From the NCBI GenBank assembly GCA_017161665.1, contig JADFCT010000250.1, positions 1-5,524 on the forward strand: a stretch of 5,524 nucleotides of DNA, read 5' to 3'. This document shows positions 1-5,524 of this stretch, in pieces. A program made the position numbers and the translations under genes. The DNA is from Candidatus Sumerlaeota bacterium (GTDB taxonomy: Bacteria > Sumerlaeota > Sumerlaeia > JADFCT01). Below the pieces are notes generated by a model, which was given only the letters and a program-made list of their open reading frames with translations, was not told the origin of the DNA and searched no databases. The number at the start of each line of letters is the position of its first letter. The first letter of the stretch is position 1.

Positions 1-1
1 C

Positions 2-1402
2 GGGTTCATTGGTTGGGCGCTCGCTGGAATGGGCGCCACGGCGGCGGAGGACGTGTCGGCGGGCCGTGACATCTATATGCGTTCCTGCTTCAACTGCCAT
101 GGAGCGCGAATGCAGGGGGGCAACGCCAAAAGCCTGATGGACGGGGACTGGGAGTATGGCTCCAGCCGCAGCCACATCACACGGAATATCAAGTATGGCC
201 TGACGCAGTTCGGGATGCCGGCGTATATGGACACGTTGACAGACGAGGAAATCAAGGCTCTCGTTGATTTTATTCTGGAAACCGAGAAGTCGATGGATAT
301 TCCGTTGCCGGAAGTCCCTCCCCAATTGCGGACCCTTGACTACATCGTGAGTGTCGATGTCATTGCCGAAGGACTGGATACGCCCTGGGCCATTGACTTT
401 ACGGCCCCGAATCAGGCGCTCATCACGGAACGTCCTGGCGCCCTGCGGCGATGGGAAGATGGCCGGCTCTTGCCCGAACCGGTTCAGAATACGCCCGCTG
501 TCGTGCCTGAAGGGCAGGGGGGGCTGCTGGACGTGGCTGTCGATCCGGAGTATCCGAAAAACGGCTGGCTCTATCTGGCCTACAGCCATGCCCGTCCGGG
601 CGCGGAAGGTGGGCGCGTTCCTGCCATGACGCGGATCGTTCGCGGGCGGATTCGCGACAACCAGTGGGTGGATCAGGAAGTCCTTTTCGAGGCGCCCCAT
701 GAATCGTACCGCACGACACGGATTCACTATGGGTGCCGGATCGTTTTCACGCCCGACGGCCTGTTGTGGTTCTCCATCGGCGAGCGGGGACACCAGGACG
801 ACGCGCAAGACCTGTCCAAGCCCAATGGCAAGATTCACCGAATCGGTCGCGATGGCTCCATCCCGAAAGACAATCCCTTTGTCAATCGCGAAGGCGCCTT
901 GCCTTCCATCTACAGTTACGGGCACCGGAACCCCCAGGGCGTCGCCGTCGATCCGGTCACAGGAACGGTCTGGGTGACCGAGCATGGCCCCATGGGGGGC
1001 GACGAATTGAACCGCATTGTCAAAGGAGCCAACTATGGGTGGCCCAAGGTGACGTACGGGATCAACTACAACGGCACCATTATCAGTGATCAACGCACCG
1101 GTCCCGAATATACCAATCCGATCGTGTACTGGCGCCCGTCACCGGCCCTCTGTGGCCTCGACTTTGTCCGCGGGGACCGCTTCCCCCTCTGGAAGGGGAA
1201 TCTGCTGAACGGCGCCCTGAAATTCGAGCAGGTCACAATCATGGACATGGAAGAGGAGCGCGTGCTCCATGAGGAGACGATCCTGAAAAACGCGGGGCGT
1301 GTCCGTGACGTCACCTGTGGTCCCGACGGCTTGATTTACGTCGTCCTCAATCAGCCCGGGACCGTTCTCCGTCTCAGTCCAGCGGGGCGAACCCCCTATT
1401 GA
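2..1402 (+). CDS. Exported cytochrome c / PQQ-dependent aldose dehydrogenase fusion (5' partial)
   Basis: Likely oxidises an aldose sugar outside the cytoplasm with PQQ and passes electrons to a covalently bound haem c. Residues are counted from the Met codon at base 29, but the frame stays open upstream to base 2 and reads as the end of a hydrophobic signal peptide (GFIGWALAGMGATAA), so the true start lies before the window. Domain 1, residues 10-90, is a class I cytochrome c: haem motif CFNCH at 20-24 and probable axial Met63 in GMPAY. Domain 2, about 105-455, is a GSDH/YliI-type beta-propeller: PWAIDF, GQGGLLDVAVDP (162-173), RIHYGCRI with His233 matching the catalytic His of soluble glucose dehydrogenase, GKIHRI (267), YSYGHRNPQG (295-304), TEHGPMGGDELN (317-328) and NYGWP (335-339). 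Family and PQQ use are well supported; the sugar substrate is unknown. The electron acceptor beyond the haem is inferred. Confidence 0.9.
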   Translation, partial: GFIGWALAGMGATAAEDVSAGRDIYMRSCFNCHGARMQGGNAKSLMDGDWEYGSSRSHITRNIKYGLTQFGMPAYMDTLTDEEIKALVDFILETEKSMDIPLPEVPPQLRTLDYIVSVDVIAEGLDTPWAIDFTAPNQALITERPGALRRWEDGRLLPEPVQNTPAVVPEGQGGLLDVAVDPEYPKNGWLYLAYSHARPGAEGGRVPAMTRIVRGRIRDNQWVDQEVLFEAPHESYRTTRIHYGCRIVFTPDGLLWFSIGERGHQDDAQDLSKPNGKIHRIGRDGSIPKDNPFVNREGALPSIYSYGHRNPQGVAVDPVTGTVWVTEHGPMGGDELNRIVKGANYGWPKVTYGINYNGTIISDQRTGPEYTNPIVYWRPSPALCGLDFVRGDRFPLWKGNLLNGALKFEQVTIMDMEEERVLHEETILKNAGRVRDVTCGPDGLIYVVLNQPGTVLRLSPAGRTPY

Positions 1403-1427
1403 TGGAATGCTTTAATGAGTTGGCCAT

Positions 1428-1445
1428 GAGCGTCCTTCGGCGCTC
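1428..1445 (+). terminator. Small hairpin after the dehydrogenase gene, possible weak terminator
   Basis: GAGCGTC (1428-1434) pairs with GGCGCTC (1439-1445) around a CTTC tetraloop, giving a 7-bp stem with one G-U pair. It starts 25 bases after the stop codon. No U-run follows directly; the nearest is eight T's at 1484-1491, too far for a classical intrinsic terminator. It may act as an mRNA 3'-end stabiliser or may be chance. Confidence 0.3.
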
Positions 1446-1516
1446 TCAACAAATGATGAAAATAGCGTCGAGGCACGGAGACATTTTTTTTGAACCATGA
1501 AGAATAGAAGGAAAAT

Positions 1517-1760
1517 AAGATGCTTGCGCGAATCGCCAAGACGCGCAACGCAAAGAATTCCGGGGGGGGCGCCGCTACCATCTAAGGCCCGCGCCGCAAG
1601 GGCCAAACAGCCGCCAAGCCCCGACAGGGGCGGCACATAATAGCCCAGGGTGGAGCGACCGGAGGGAGCGGAGCCCTGGGTCAGACGAATAGCGATTGAG
1701 GCGCCGGCGCGATTTTTGCGGCGAAGCAAGCAAACAATCGTGACGGCGCCGACGGCCGTC
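1517..1760. repeat. GC-rich palindromic repeat-like element in the 440-base spacer
   Basis: This stretch has no credible gene but a dense series of inverted repeats. GGCCC/GGGCC pair at 1586-1590 and 1600-1604. GCCCC/GGGGC pair at 1618-1622 and 1627-1631 around GACA. CCCAGGG/CCCTGGG pair at 1644-1650 and 1674-1680. CGATTG/CAATCG pair at 1693-1698 and 1735-1740. Perfect 10-bp palindromes lie at 1701-1710 and 1751-1760. At the left end is an A-rich, CGCCAAG/CGCAAAG-like motif (about 1533-1554) followed by a G8 run (1562-1569). The pairing of a GCCCC..GGGGC hairpin with an AGCCCAGGG..CCCTGGGT hairpin resembles interspersed repeats I recall from planctomycete-like genomes. Only one copy is visible, so repetition in the genome is inferred. 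The ends are approximate. It could instead be a structured RNA. Confidence 0.5.
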
Positions 1761-1828
1761 CGCCAGCGTATTCAAATTTTTTCGTGTGAAACATAGGAAA
1801 TTTATTTTTTCCGAGAGCCATAGACGAT
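1761..1828 (+). promoter_or_regulatory. AT-rich leader, probable promoter region of the GH97 gene
   Basis: Base composition changes sharply here from the GC-rich palindromes to T-rich sequence, with runs at 1777-1782 and 1805-1810, just ahead of the GH97 ribosome binding site. The position suits a promoter for the GH97 and membrane-protein genes. I could not pick a convincing -35/-10 pair of sigma-70 type, nor a Bacteroidetes-type -7 box, so only the region is marked. Confidence 0.25.
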
Positions 1829-1833
1829 AGGAG
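1829..1833 (+). promoter_or_regulatory. Ribosome binding site of the GH97 gene
   Basis: AGGAG stands 9 bases before the ATG at 1843. It supports that start, which is also followed directly by a signal peptide. Confidence 0.7.
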
Positions 1834-1842
1834 CGTTCGATT

Positions 1843-3819
1843 ATGAAATCAATGCAGTGGATTGGCGCTGGGTTGTTACTGGTGTTGTGTATGGGGGCAA
1901 ACGCGCCGTGTTTCGGCGCCGAGATAGAAGCCACTCGACTGACTTCGCCGGACCAGTCGATTGCTGTGACCGTTGATGTGGGGGAGACGCTTGCCTACTC
2001 CGTTTCGGTGGGGGGCAAAACGGTTCTGGCCCCTTCGAAATTATCGATGACGTTGTCTGGCAATCAGGTCTTGGGCCTCAAGGGAGAGTTGAAAAAGGTA
2101 ACCCGTCGTGCCGTTGACGAGTTGTTGCGCCCGGTCGTCAAGGTCAAGAGCGAGACCATTCGGGATCAATTCAATGAAATGACGTTGACCTTCGCTGGCG
2201 GGTACGCCGTGGTGTTTCGAGCCTATGACGACGCCGTTGCCTATCGTTTTGTGACGGAACGGAACGGCGAGATGACGGTGACTGACGAGCAGTTGGAATA
2301 TCGATTCGCGGATGACTATGGCCTGTTGTTTCCGGAAGAAGACAGCATGATGACGCATCAGGAGCGCCTGTATGTGAAAACCAAACTGAGTGACGTCTCC
2401 TCAGACCGCTTTTGCAGTCTTCCTGTTTTGATCGAAGCCAACGGCGGGCCCAAGATGCTGATTACGGAAGCGGACCTCCTGGATTATCCCGGCTTTTACA
2501 TGAAGGGCGCCGGCGGGGCGGCCTTCGAGGCGCAATTCCCCCCCGTGGCTCTGGAAGAAGATCAAAAGAACGACCGGGATGTGGCGGTCAGCAAGACGGC
2601 GGACTATCTTGCGAAGACTGCGGGGCCCCGCGCGTTTCCCTGGCGCGTGCTCATCATTGCCCGCGAGGACAAGGATCTCCTCACGAATCAGACGGTCTAT
2701 AAACTGGCCTCTCCCTGTGAACTCACGGATACGTCCTGGATCAAGCCCGGCCGCGTGGCTTGGGACTGGTGGAATTATAACAACATCTATGGCGTGGATT
2801 TCCGGGCCGGCGTCAATACGGAAACCTATAAGTACTATATCGACTTCGCCGCGGATCACGGCATCGAATATATCATCCTGGACGAGGGATGGTATGTTCT
2901 CGGCGATTTGCTGGACATTTCACCGGGCATGGACGTTGAAGAACTGTTCGCCTACGGGAAGAAGAAGAATGTGGGGATCATCTTGTGGGTGGTCTGGAAG
3001 ACCTTGGAGGATCAGATGACCGAGGCGCTGGATCAGTTCGAAAAGTGGGGCGCCAAGGGCATCAAGGTGGACTTCATGCAGCGCGATGATCAGTGGATGG
3101 TCAATTATTATCGCCGCGTGGCCGAAGAAGGCGCGAAGCGCAAACTCCTGGTGGATTTCCATGGCAGTTACAAACCTTCCGGGCTGCGTCGCATGTATCC
3201 CAACGTCATCACACGGGAAGGCGTGAAGGGATTGGAAAACTGCAAGTGGTCAGAGGATATCACCCCTGAGCACTGTGTGACGCTGCCTTTCACGCGCATG
3301 GTGGCTGGCCCGATGGATTTCACGCCTGGCGCCATGGTCAACGCCCAGCCGGAAAACTTTAATGCCGTCTTCAACCGGCCCATGAGCATGGGGACTCGTT
3401 GCCACCAGTTGGGGATGTATGTCATCTACGAAAGCCCCTTGCAGATGTTGGCGGATAATCCGTCCAACTACCTGCGCGAAACCGAGACGATGGAGTTTCT
3501 GTCGGTCGTGCCGACCGTTTGGGATGAGAGTCACGCGCTGGAGGCAAAGGTGGGGGACTATGTCGTGATGGCCCGCCGTTCGGGCAAGGAGTGGTATCTG
3601 GGCGCCATGACCGATGCGACCGCCCGGGCATTTGATCTGCCCCTGTCCTTCCTGGGCGCCGGCTCCTATACGGCGCATATCTATCAGGATGGGATCAATG
3701 CCGATCGCTATGGCAGCGACTACCAAAAAGTGACGAAAACCGTGACCTCAAAGGACACGCTCAAGGCCGTTCTCGCCACGGGTGGTGGCTGGGTGGCCCG
3801 GTTGGTCCCGGTTCAATAA
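1843..3819 (+). CDS. Secreted glycoside hydrolase family 97 (alpha-glucosidase/alpha-galactosidase type)
   Basis: A 658-residue, full-length GH97 enzyme that hydrolyses terminal alpha-linked glucose or galactose outside the cytoplasm. Residues 1-21 or 1-26 form a signal peptide (hydrophobic core 7-19, cleavage probably after ANA). The N-terminal beta-sandwich covers about 27-285, the TIM barrel about 290-560, and a C-terminal beta domain about 565-658. Family motifs: WDWWNYNN (307-314), ILDEGWY (345-351), IKVDFMQRDDQ (407-417), DFHGSYKP, TREG (457-460), ITPEH (473-477) and GPMDFTPGAM (489-498). GH97 contains inverting members such as SusB and retaining members. The retaining nucleophile is an Asp in the KVDF strand, and Asp410 is present here. 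Glu459 and Glu476 are candidates for the acid/base and calcium-binding glutamates; exact roles need an alignment. The Asp favours a retaining, perhaps alpha-galactosidase-like enzyme, but specificity is not certain. No SusC/SusD-like genes are visible nearby. Confidence 0.95.
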   Translation: MKSMQWIGAGLLLVLCMGANAPCFGAEIEATRLTSPDQSIAVTVDVGETLAYSVSVGGKTVLAPSKLSMTLSGNQVLGLKGELKKVTRRAVDELLRPVVKVKSETIRDQFNEMTLTFAGGYAVVFRAYDDAVAYRFVTERNGEMTVTDEQLEYRFADDYGLLFPEEDSMMTHQERLYVKTKLSDVSSDRFCSLPVLIEANGGPKMLITEADLLDYPGFYMKGAGGAAFEAQFPPVALEEDQKNDRDVAVSKTADYLAKTAGPRAFPWRVLIIAREDKDLLTNQTVYKLASPCELTDTSWIKPGRVAWDWWNYNNIYGVDFRAGVNTETYKYYIDFAADHGIEYIILDEGWYVLGDLLDISPGMDVEELFAYGKKKNVGIILWVVWKTLEDQMTEALDQFEKWGAKGIKVDFMQRDDQWMVNYYRRVAEEGAKRKLLVDFHGSYKPSGLRRMYPNVITREGVKGLENCKWSEDITPEHCVTLPFTRMVAGPMDFTPGAMVNAQPENFNAVFNRPMSMGTRCHQLGMYVIYESPLQMLADNPSNYLRETETMEFLSVVPTVWDESHALEAKVGDYVVMARRSGKEWYLGAMTDATARAFDLPLSFLGAGSYTAHIYQDGINADRYGSDYQKVTKTVTSKDTLKAVLATGGGWVARLVPVQ

Positions 3820-3849
3820 GCAGGCCTCATATGGCGGCGAATAGGAAAT

Positions 3850-3855
3850 GGGAGG
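3850..3855 (+). promoter_or_regulatory. Ribosome binding site deciding the membrane-protein start
   Basis: GGGAGG lies 7 bases before the ATG at 3863. An in-frame ATG at 3848 overlaps this site and has no well-placed Shine-Dalgarno of its own, so 3863 is the better start. Confidence 0.7.
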
Positions 3856-3862
3856 CGCGGTC

Positions 3863-4270
3863 ATGAATCGATGGGAGAAAACGTTGATTATTCTGTTGCG
3901 TCTGGGTGGGGGGATCACCCTGATGGCGATCCCCTTTATCGTGATTCCCGTCGCATGGATGGATGCCATCCATCAGAAAATGGGATTGGGTCCATTGCCC
4001 GGGGGCGCCATTGTTGAATACATGGCCCGGTCGCTGTCGGCCCTGTATGCCATGCACGGCGCCTTCCTGATCTATCTTTCGCTCGATATCCGCCGATACC
4101 GGGGATTATTGATTTATCTGGCCTATCTGACCATTCTTTTTGGAATAGGAATGCTCGGAATTGACGCGGCGTCCTCCATGCCGACCTGGTGGGTCGTCAT
4201 GGAGGGCCCCTACATCATCGTGGTGGGCGTCTTGCTGCGTGCGCTGGCGTCAAAAATTGAAAGGGCATAG
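3863..4270 (+). CDS. Small four-helix inner-membrane protein of unknown function
   Basis: A 135-residue protein I cannot tie to a named family. Four hydrophobic segments are visible at about 13-33, 54-74, 81-101 and 108-128, so it is very probably an integral inner-membrane protein. The first loop carries a distinctive pattern: PVAWMDAIHQKMGLG (29-43), then PGGAIVEYMARSLSALYAMHG (46-66), with a His-37/His-65 pair and Glu52, Arg56 and Asp75 at or in membrane segments. These polar residues may be functional, but no catalytic motif is recognisable. The gene begins 43 bases after the GH97 stop, with its own good ribosome binding site and no obvious terminator between, so co-transcription is likely. 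Its stop is 8 bases from that of the convergent coiled-coil gene. I recall similar hypothetical proteins from planctomycete-like bacteria but cannot verify this. Codon use looks like that of its neighbours. Confidence 0.8.
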   Translation: MNRWEKTLIILLRLGGGITLMAIPFIVIPVAWMDAIHQKMGLGPLPGGAIVEYMARSLSALYAMHGAFLIYLSLDIRRYRGLLIYLAYLTILFGIGMLGIDAASSMPTWWVVMEGPYIIVVGVLLRALASKIERA

Positions 4271-4354
4271 CCCCGTCGTCATCGGCGGGTAATCAGGATT
4301 TCGATGCGTCGGTTCTGGGCCTTGGCGTTGGGGGAATCATCGGCGACGACGGGG
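4271..4354. repeat. 10-bp perfect inverted repeat at the convergent gene junction
   Basis: CCCCGTCGTC (4271-4280) is exactly repeated in inverse at 4345-4354, separated by 64 bases. The left arm fills the 8-base gap between the two convergent stop codons; the right arm lies in the 3' coding end of the OmpA-domain gene. No U-run follows either arm, so it is not a classical terminator. It could mark a transcription-ending structure shared by the two genes or be coincidental. Confidence 0.25.
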
Positions 4355-5523
4355 TGATATTGTGAGAAGCCGGCCGAGGACAAGCGTCGCTCCGGAATGC
4401 CGCGCAGGCTGAGATAACGCAACACACGCAATGAGCGCGCCGCTGACAATTCCCAATTGTCTTTGAATCGACCGGAACTGATGGGATCAATATCGGTGTG
4501 TCCCTGAATCTGAATGTTCAGGTTGATCGATTGGGGGATTTGATCCTCCAGCGATTTATAAATATCCGCGAATTTGTTGAGTTCCACTTTGCCTTCTTCT
4601 GTCAATTCCGCGCTGCCGGAGGCGAAGAGGACTTCCCCCTGAAAGACAAAGCGATCGCCAATGACCTTGATATTCTCCACGCCGGCGAACACATCGGCCA
4701 GCCGCGCCAGAAACTCGCTTTTGTATTTCGAAAAATTCCTCAATTCGGCGATTTTGCGATCCCGGTCTTCCAACAAGTCCAGGAGTTTTCCAACTTCCAG
4801 GTCTTTATCTTTCAATGCCAATTTGGATGAATCCAGTTCCGCCTGCAATTCGCTGACGCGCCGGGAAAACTCTTCGATGCTCGCGTTCAGGTCATTGAGG
4901 GAGGCATCCTTGGCCTCGGCGTTTTCACGGACGGCGCTCAGCTGATCGCTCAGGCGCTGGATGCGCTCCATATAGTCGGTGACGGTGTTTGTGAGTTCGC
5001 GAATATCACTGGCTTTCACGGTCACTTCATCGGCCAGCGACTCGGCTTTTTCCCGTTCCGACACCAGGGCTTCTTCGGCCACGGTCAATTCCGCCCGCGC
5101 CAACGTCAATTGCTCCTGTGTTTCATTCAGAGACATTCGGGTCCAGACCAGTTCTTCCTGGGCGGCCATCAGGGTGTTGGACGTGGCCTGCAACTTTTCC
5201 AGAGCCCCTGTCAGGGCCTGTGCCGATTCCCGGGTTTGATCGTCCCGAGCGGTCAGTCGCGTGTTGGCGAGAGACAGGGAGGCGGAGGTCGCTGTGAGTT
5301 GTCGGGTCAGTGAAGCAATTTGCGATCGTGTCTCATCCATCTGAAGATTGACGAGGTCCAGTTGTTTTTTCTTGATGTCATAGCGCTCCTGCAATTCCTG
5401 ATAGGCGCCCGTCGAATGCTTCAAACTCAGATCGAAATCGGCCAACCGATCATTCAAGGCCGCCAGGGCCAGGCGCTTTTCCTCCAGCTCCGTTTGGGTG
5501 GAATCCAGCGAATCGACCAGGCC
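4279..5523 (-). CDS. Coiled-coil protein with C-terminal OmpA/MotB peptidoglycan-binding domain (5' partial)
   Basis: A cell-envelope protein that probably anchors to peptidoglycan in the periplasm. The frame is open to the window edge: 22 further codons, still coiled-coil in character, precede the TTG at 5457, so the true start is outside. Counting from that TTG, residues 1-244 are almost continuous heptad-like coiled coil rich in Leu, Glu, Ala and Gln. Residues 245-392 form an OmpA-like domain: VIGDRFVFQGEVLF (265-278), SGSAEL (280-285), GHTD with Asp322, NWELSAAR with Arg341, and NRRIEI (382-387). Asp322 and Arg341 match the diaminopimelate-binding pair of OmpA domains. The closest family I recognise is the MotB-like group often annotated as peptidoglycan-binding protein, which usually has an N-terminal membrane helix and a MotA/TolQ/ExbB-type partner gene. 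Both would lie outside this window. It is probably not a true flagellar MotB. It faces the other genes and is unlikely to share their role. Confidence 0.88.
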   Translation of the reverse strand, partial: GLVDSLDSTQTELEEKRLALAALNDRLADFDLSLKHSTGAYQELQERYDIKKKQLDLVNLQMDETRSQIASLTRQLTATSASLSLANTRLTARDDQTRESAQALTGALEKLQATSNTLMAAQEELVWTRMSLNETQEQLTLARAELTVAEEALVSEREKAESLADEVTVKASDIRELTNTVTDYMERIQRLSDQLSAVRENAEAKDASLNDLNASIEEFSRRVSELQAELDSSKLALKDKDLEVGKLLDLLEDRDRKIAELRNFSKYKSEFLARLADVFAGVENIKVIGDRFVFQGEVLFASGSAELTEEGKVELNKFADIYKSLEDQIPQSINLNIQIQGHTDIDPISSGRFKDNWELSAARSLRVLRYLSLRGIPERRLSSAGFSQYHPVVADDSPNAKAQNRRIEILITRR

Positions 5524-5524
5524 G

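Noticed and set aside
29..31. ATG at 29 as the true start of the dehydrogenase
   Set aside because: It falls at the end of an apparent signal-peptide core, and the frame is open upstream to the window edge, so starting here would remove the export signal needed for a cytochrome c.
1484..1491. Run of eight T's as an intrinsic terminator
   Set aside because: No stable hairpin lies directly before it; the nearest stem ends 38 bases upstream.
1497..1640. 47-codon arginine-rich plus-strand frame following the 32-codon frame
   Set aside because: It runs straight through the G8 tract and the palindromes, so its Arg/Pro/Ala-rich composition reflects the repeat. There is no ribosome binding site of note.
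1517..1760. CRISPR array or attachment site in the spacer
   Set aside because: There are no regularly spaced direct repeats, no spacers of equal length, and no integrase or tRNA gene nearby.
1843..1920. Lipoprotein signal in the GH97 N-terminus (LVLC at residues 13-16)
   Set aside because: The residue before the Cys is Leu rather than Gly, Ala or Ser, so it does not fit a lipobox. An ordinary signal peptide fits better.
1412..1934. Minus-strand open frames across the spacer (1412-1729 and 1575-1934)
   Set aside because: They translate the GC-rich repeat, and one runs into the GH97 signal-peptide region. Their composition looks like the fictitious proteins often called in such repeats.
2401..3726. 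Long antisense open frames inside the GH97 gene (minus strand, 2401-2859 and 3250-3726)
   Set aside because: They are mirror frames of a strongly supported GH97 gene, with no recognisable motifs and compositions dictated by the coding strand.
5455..5457. TTG at 5457 as the true start of the coiled-coil gene
   Set aside because: The frame continues upstream to the window edge with the same coiled-coil composition, so the gene is cut by the window.

Overview
The window reads as an ordinary stretch of a Gram-negative bacterial chromosome of moderately high GC. It holds four protein genes, two of them cut by the window edges, and one non-coding spacer of about 440 bases filled with palindromic, repeat-like sequence. 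The gene content suggests a free-living heterotroph of the PVC group (Planctomycetes, Verrucomicrobia, Lentisphaerae) or a relative such as Hydrogenedentes. The grounds are an exported cytochrome c/PQQ sugar dehydrogenase, a secreted GH97 glycosidase, and a spacer resembling the GC-rich interspersed repeats I recall from such genomes. That placement is a recollection-based inference, not a measurement.

Layout, left to right. Bases 2-1402 (+) encode an exported protein with an N-terminal mono-haem cytochrome c domain fused to a PQQ-dependent aldose dehydrogenase-type beta-propeller; its start lies before the window. Bases 1403-1842 hold no convincing gene: a small hairpin just after gene 1, a run of GC-rich inverted repeats (about 1517-1760), then an AT-rich stretch leading to a good ribosome binding site. 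Bases 1843-3819 (+) encode a secreted glycoside hydrolase of family GH97. Bases 3863-4270 (+) encode a 135-residue, four-helix membrane protein of unknown function, 43 bases downstream of GH97 and probably co-transcribed with it. Bases 4279-5523 (-) encode the C-terminal part of a long coiled-coil protein ending in an OmpA/MotB peptidoglycan-binding domain. It converges on the membrane protein gene with only 8 bases between the stops.

How they may work together: GH97 enzymes release glucose or galactose from alpha-linked saccharides outside the cytoplasm, and the fused dehydrogenase could oxidise free aldoses there and pass electrons to its own haem. This is plausible but not shown, because the two genes are separated by the repeat-rich spacer and need not share a transcript. 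The coiled-coil/OmpA protein belongs to cell-envelope architecture and is probably unrelated to the sugar genes.

I found no clear evidence of an undescribed system. The points most worth a second look are the palindromic spacer element, the domain order of the cytochrome-dehydrogenase fusion, the retaining-type catalytic aspartate of the GH97 enzyme, and the unassigned small membrane protein.
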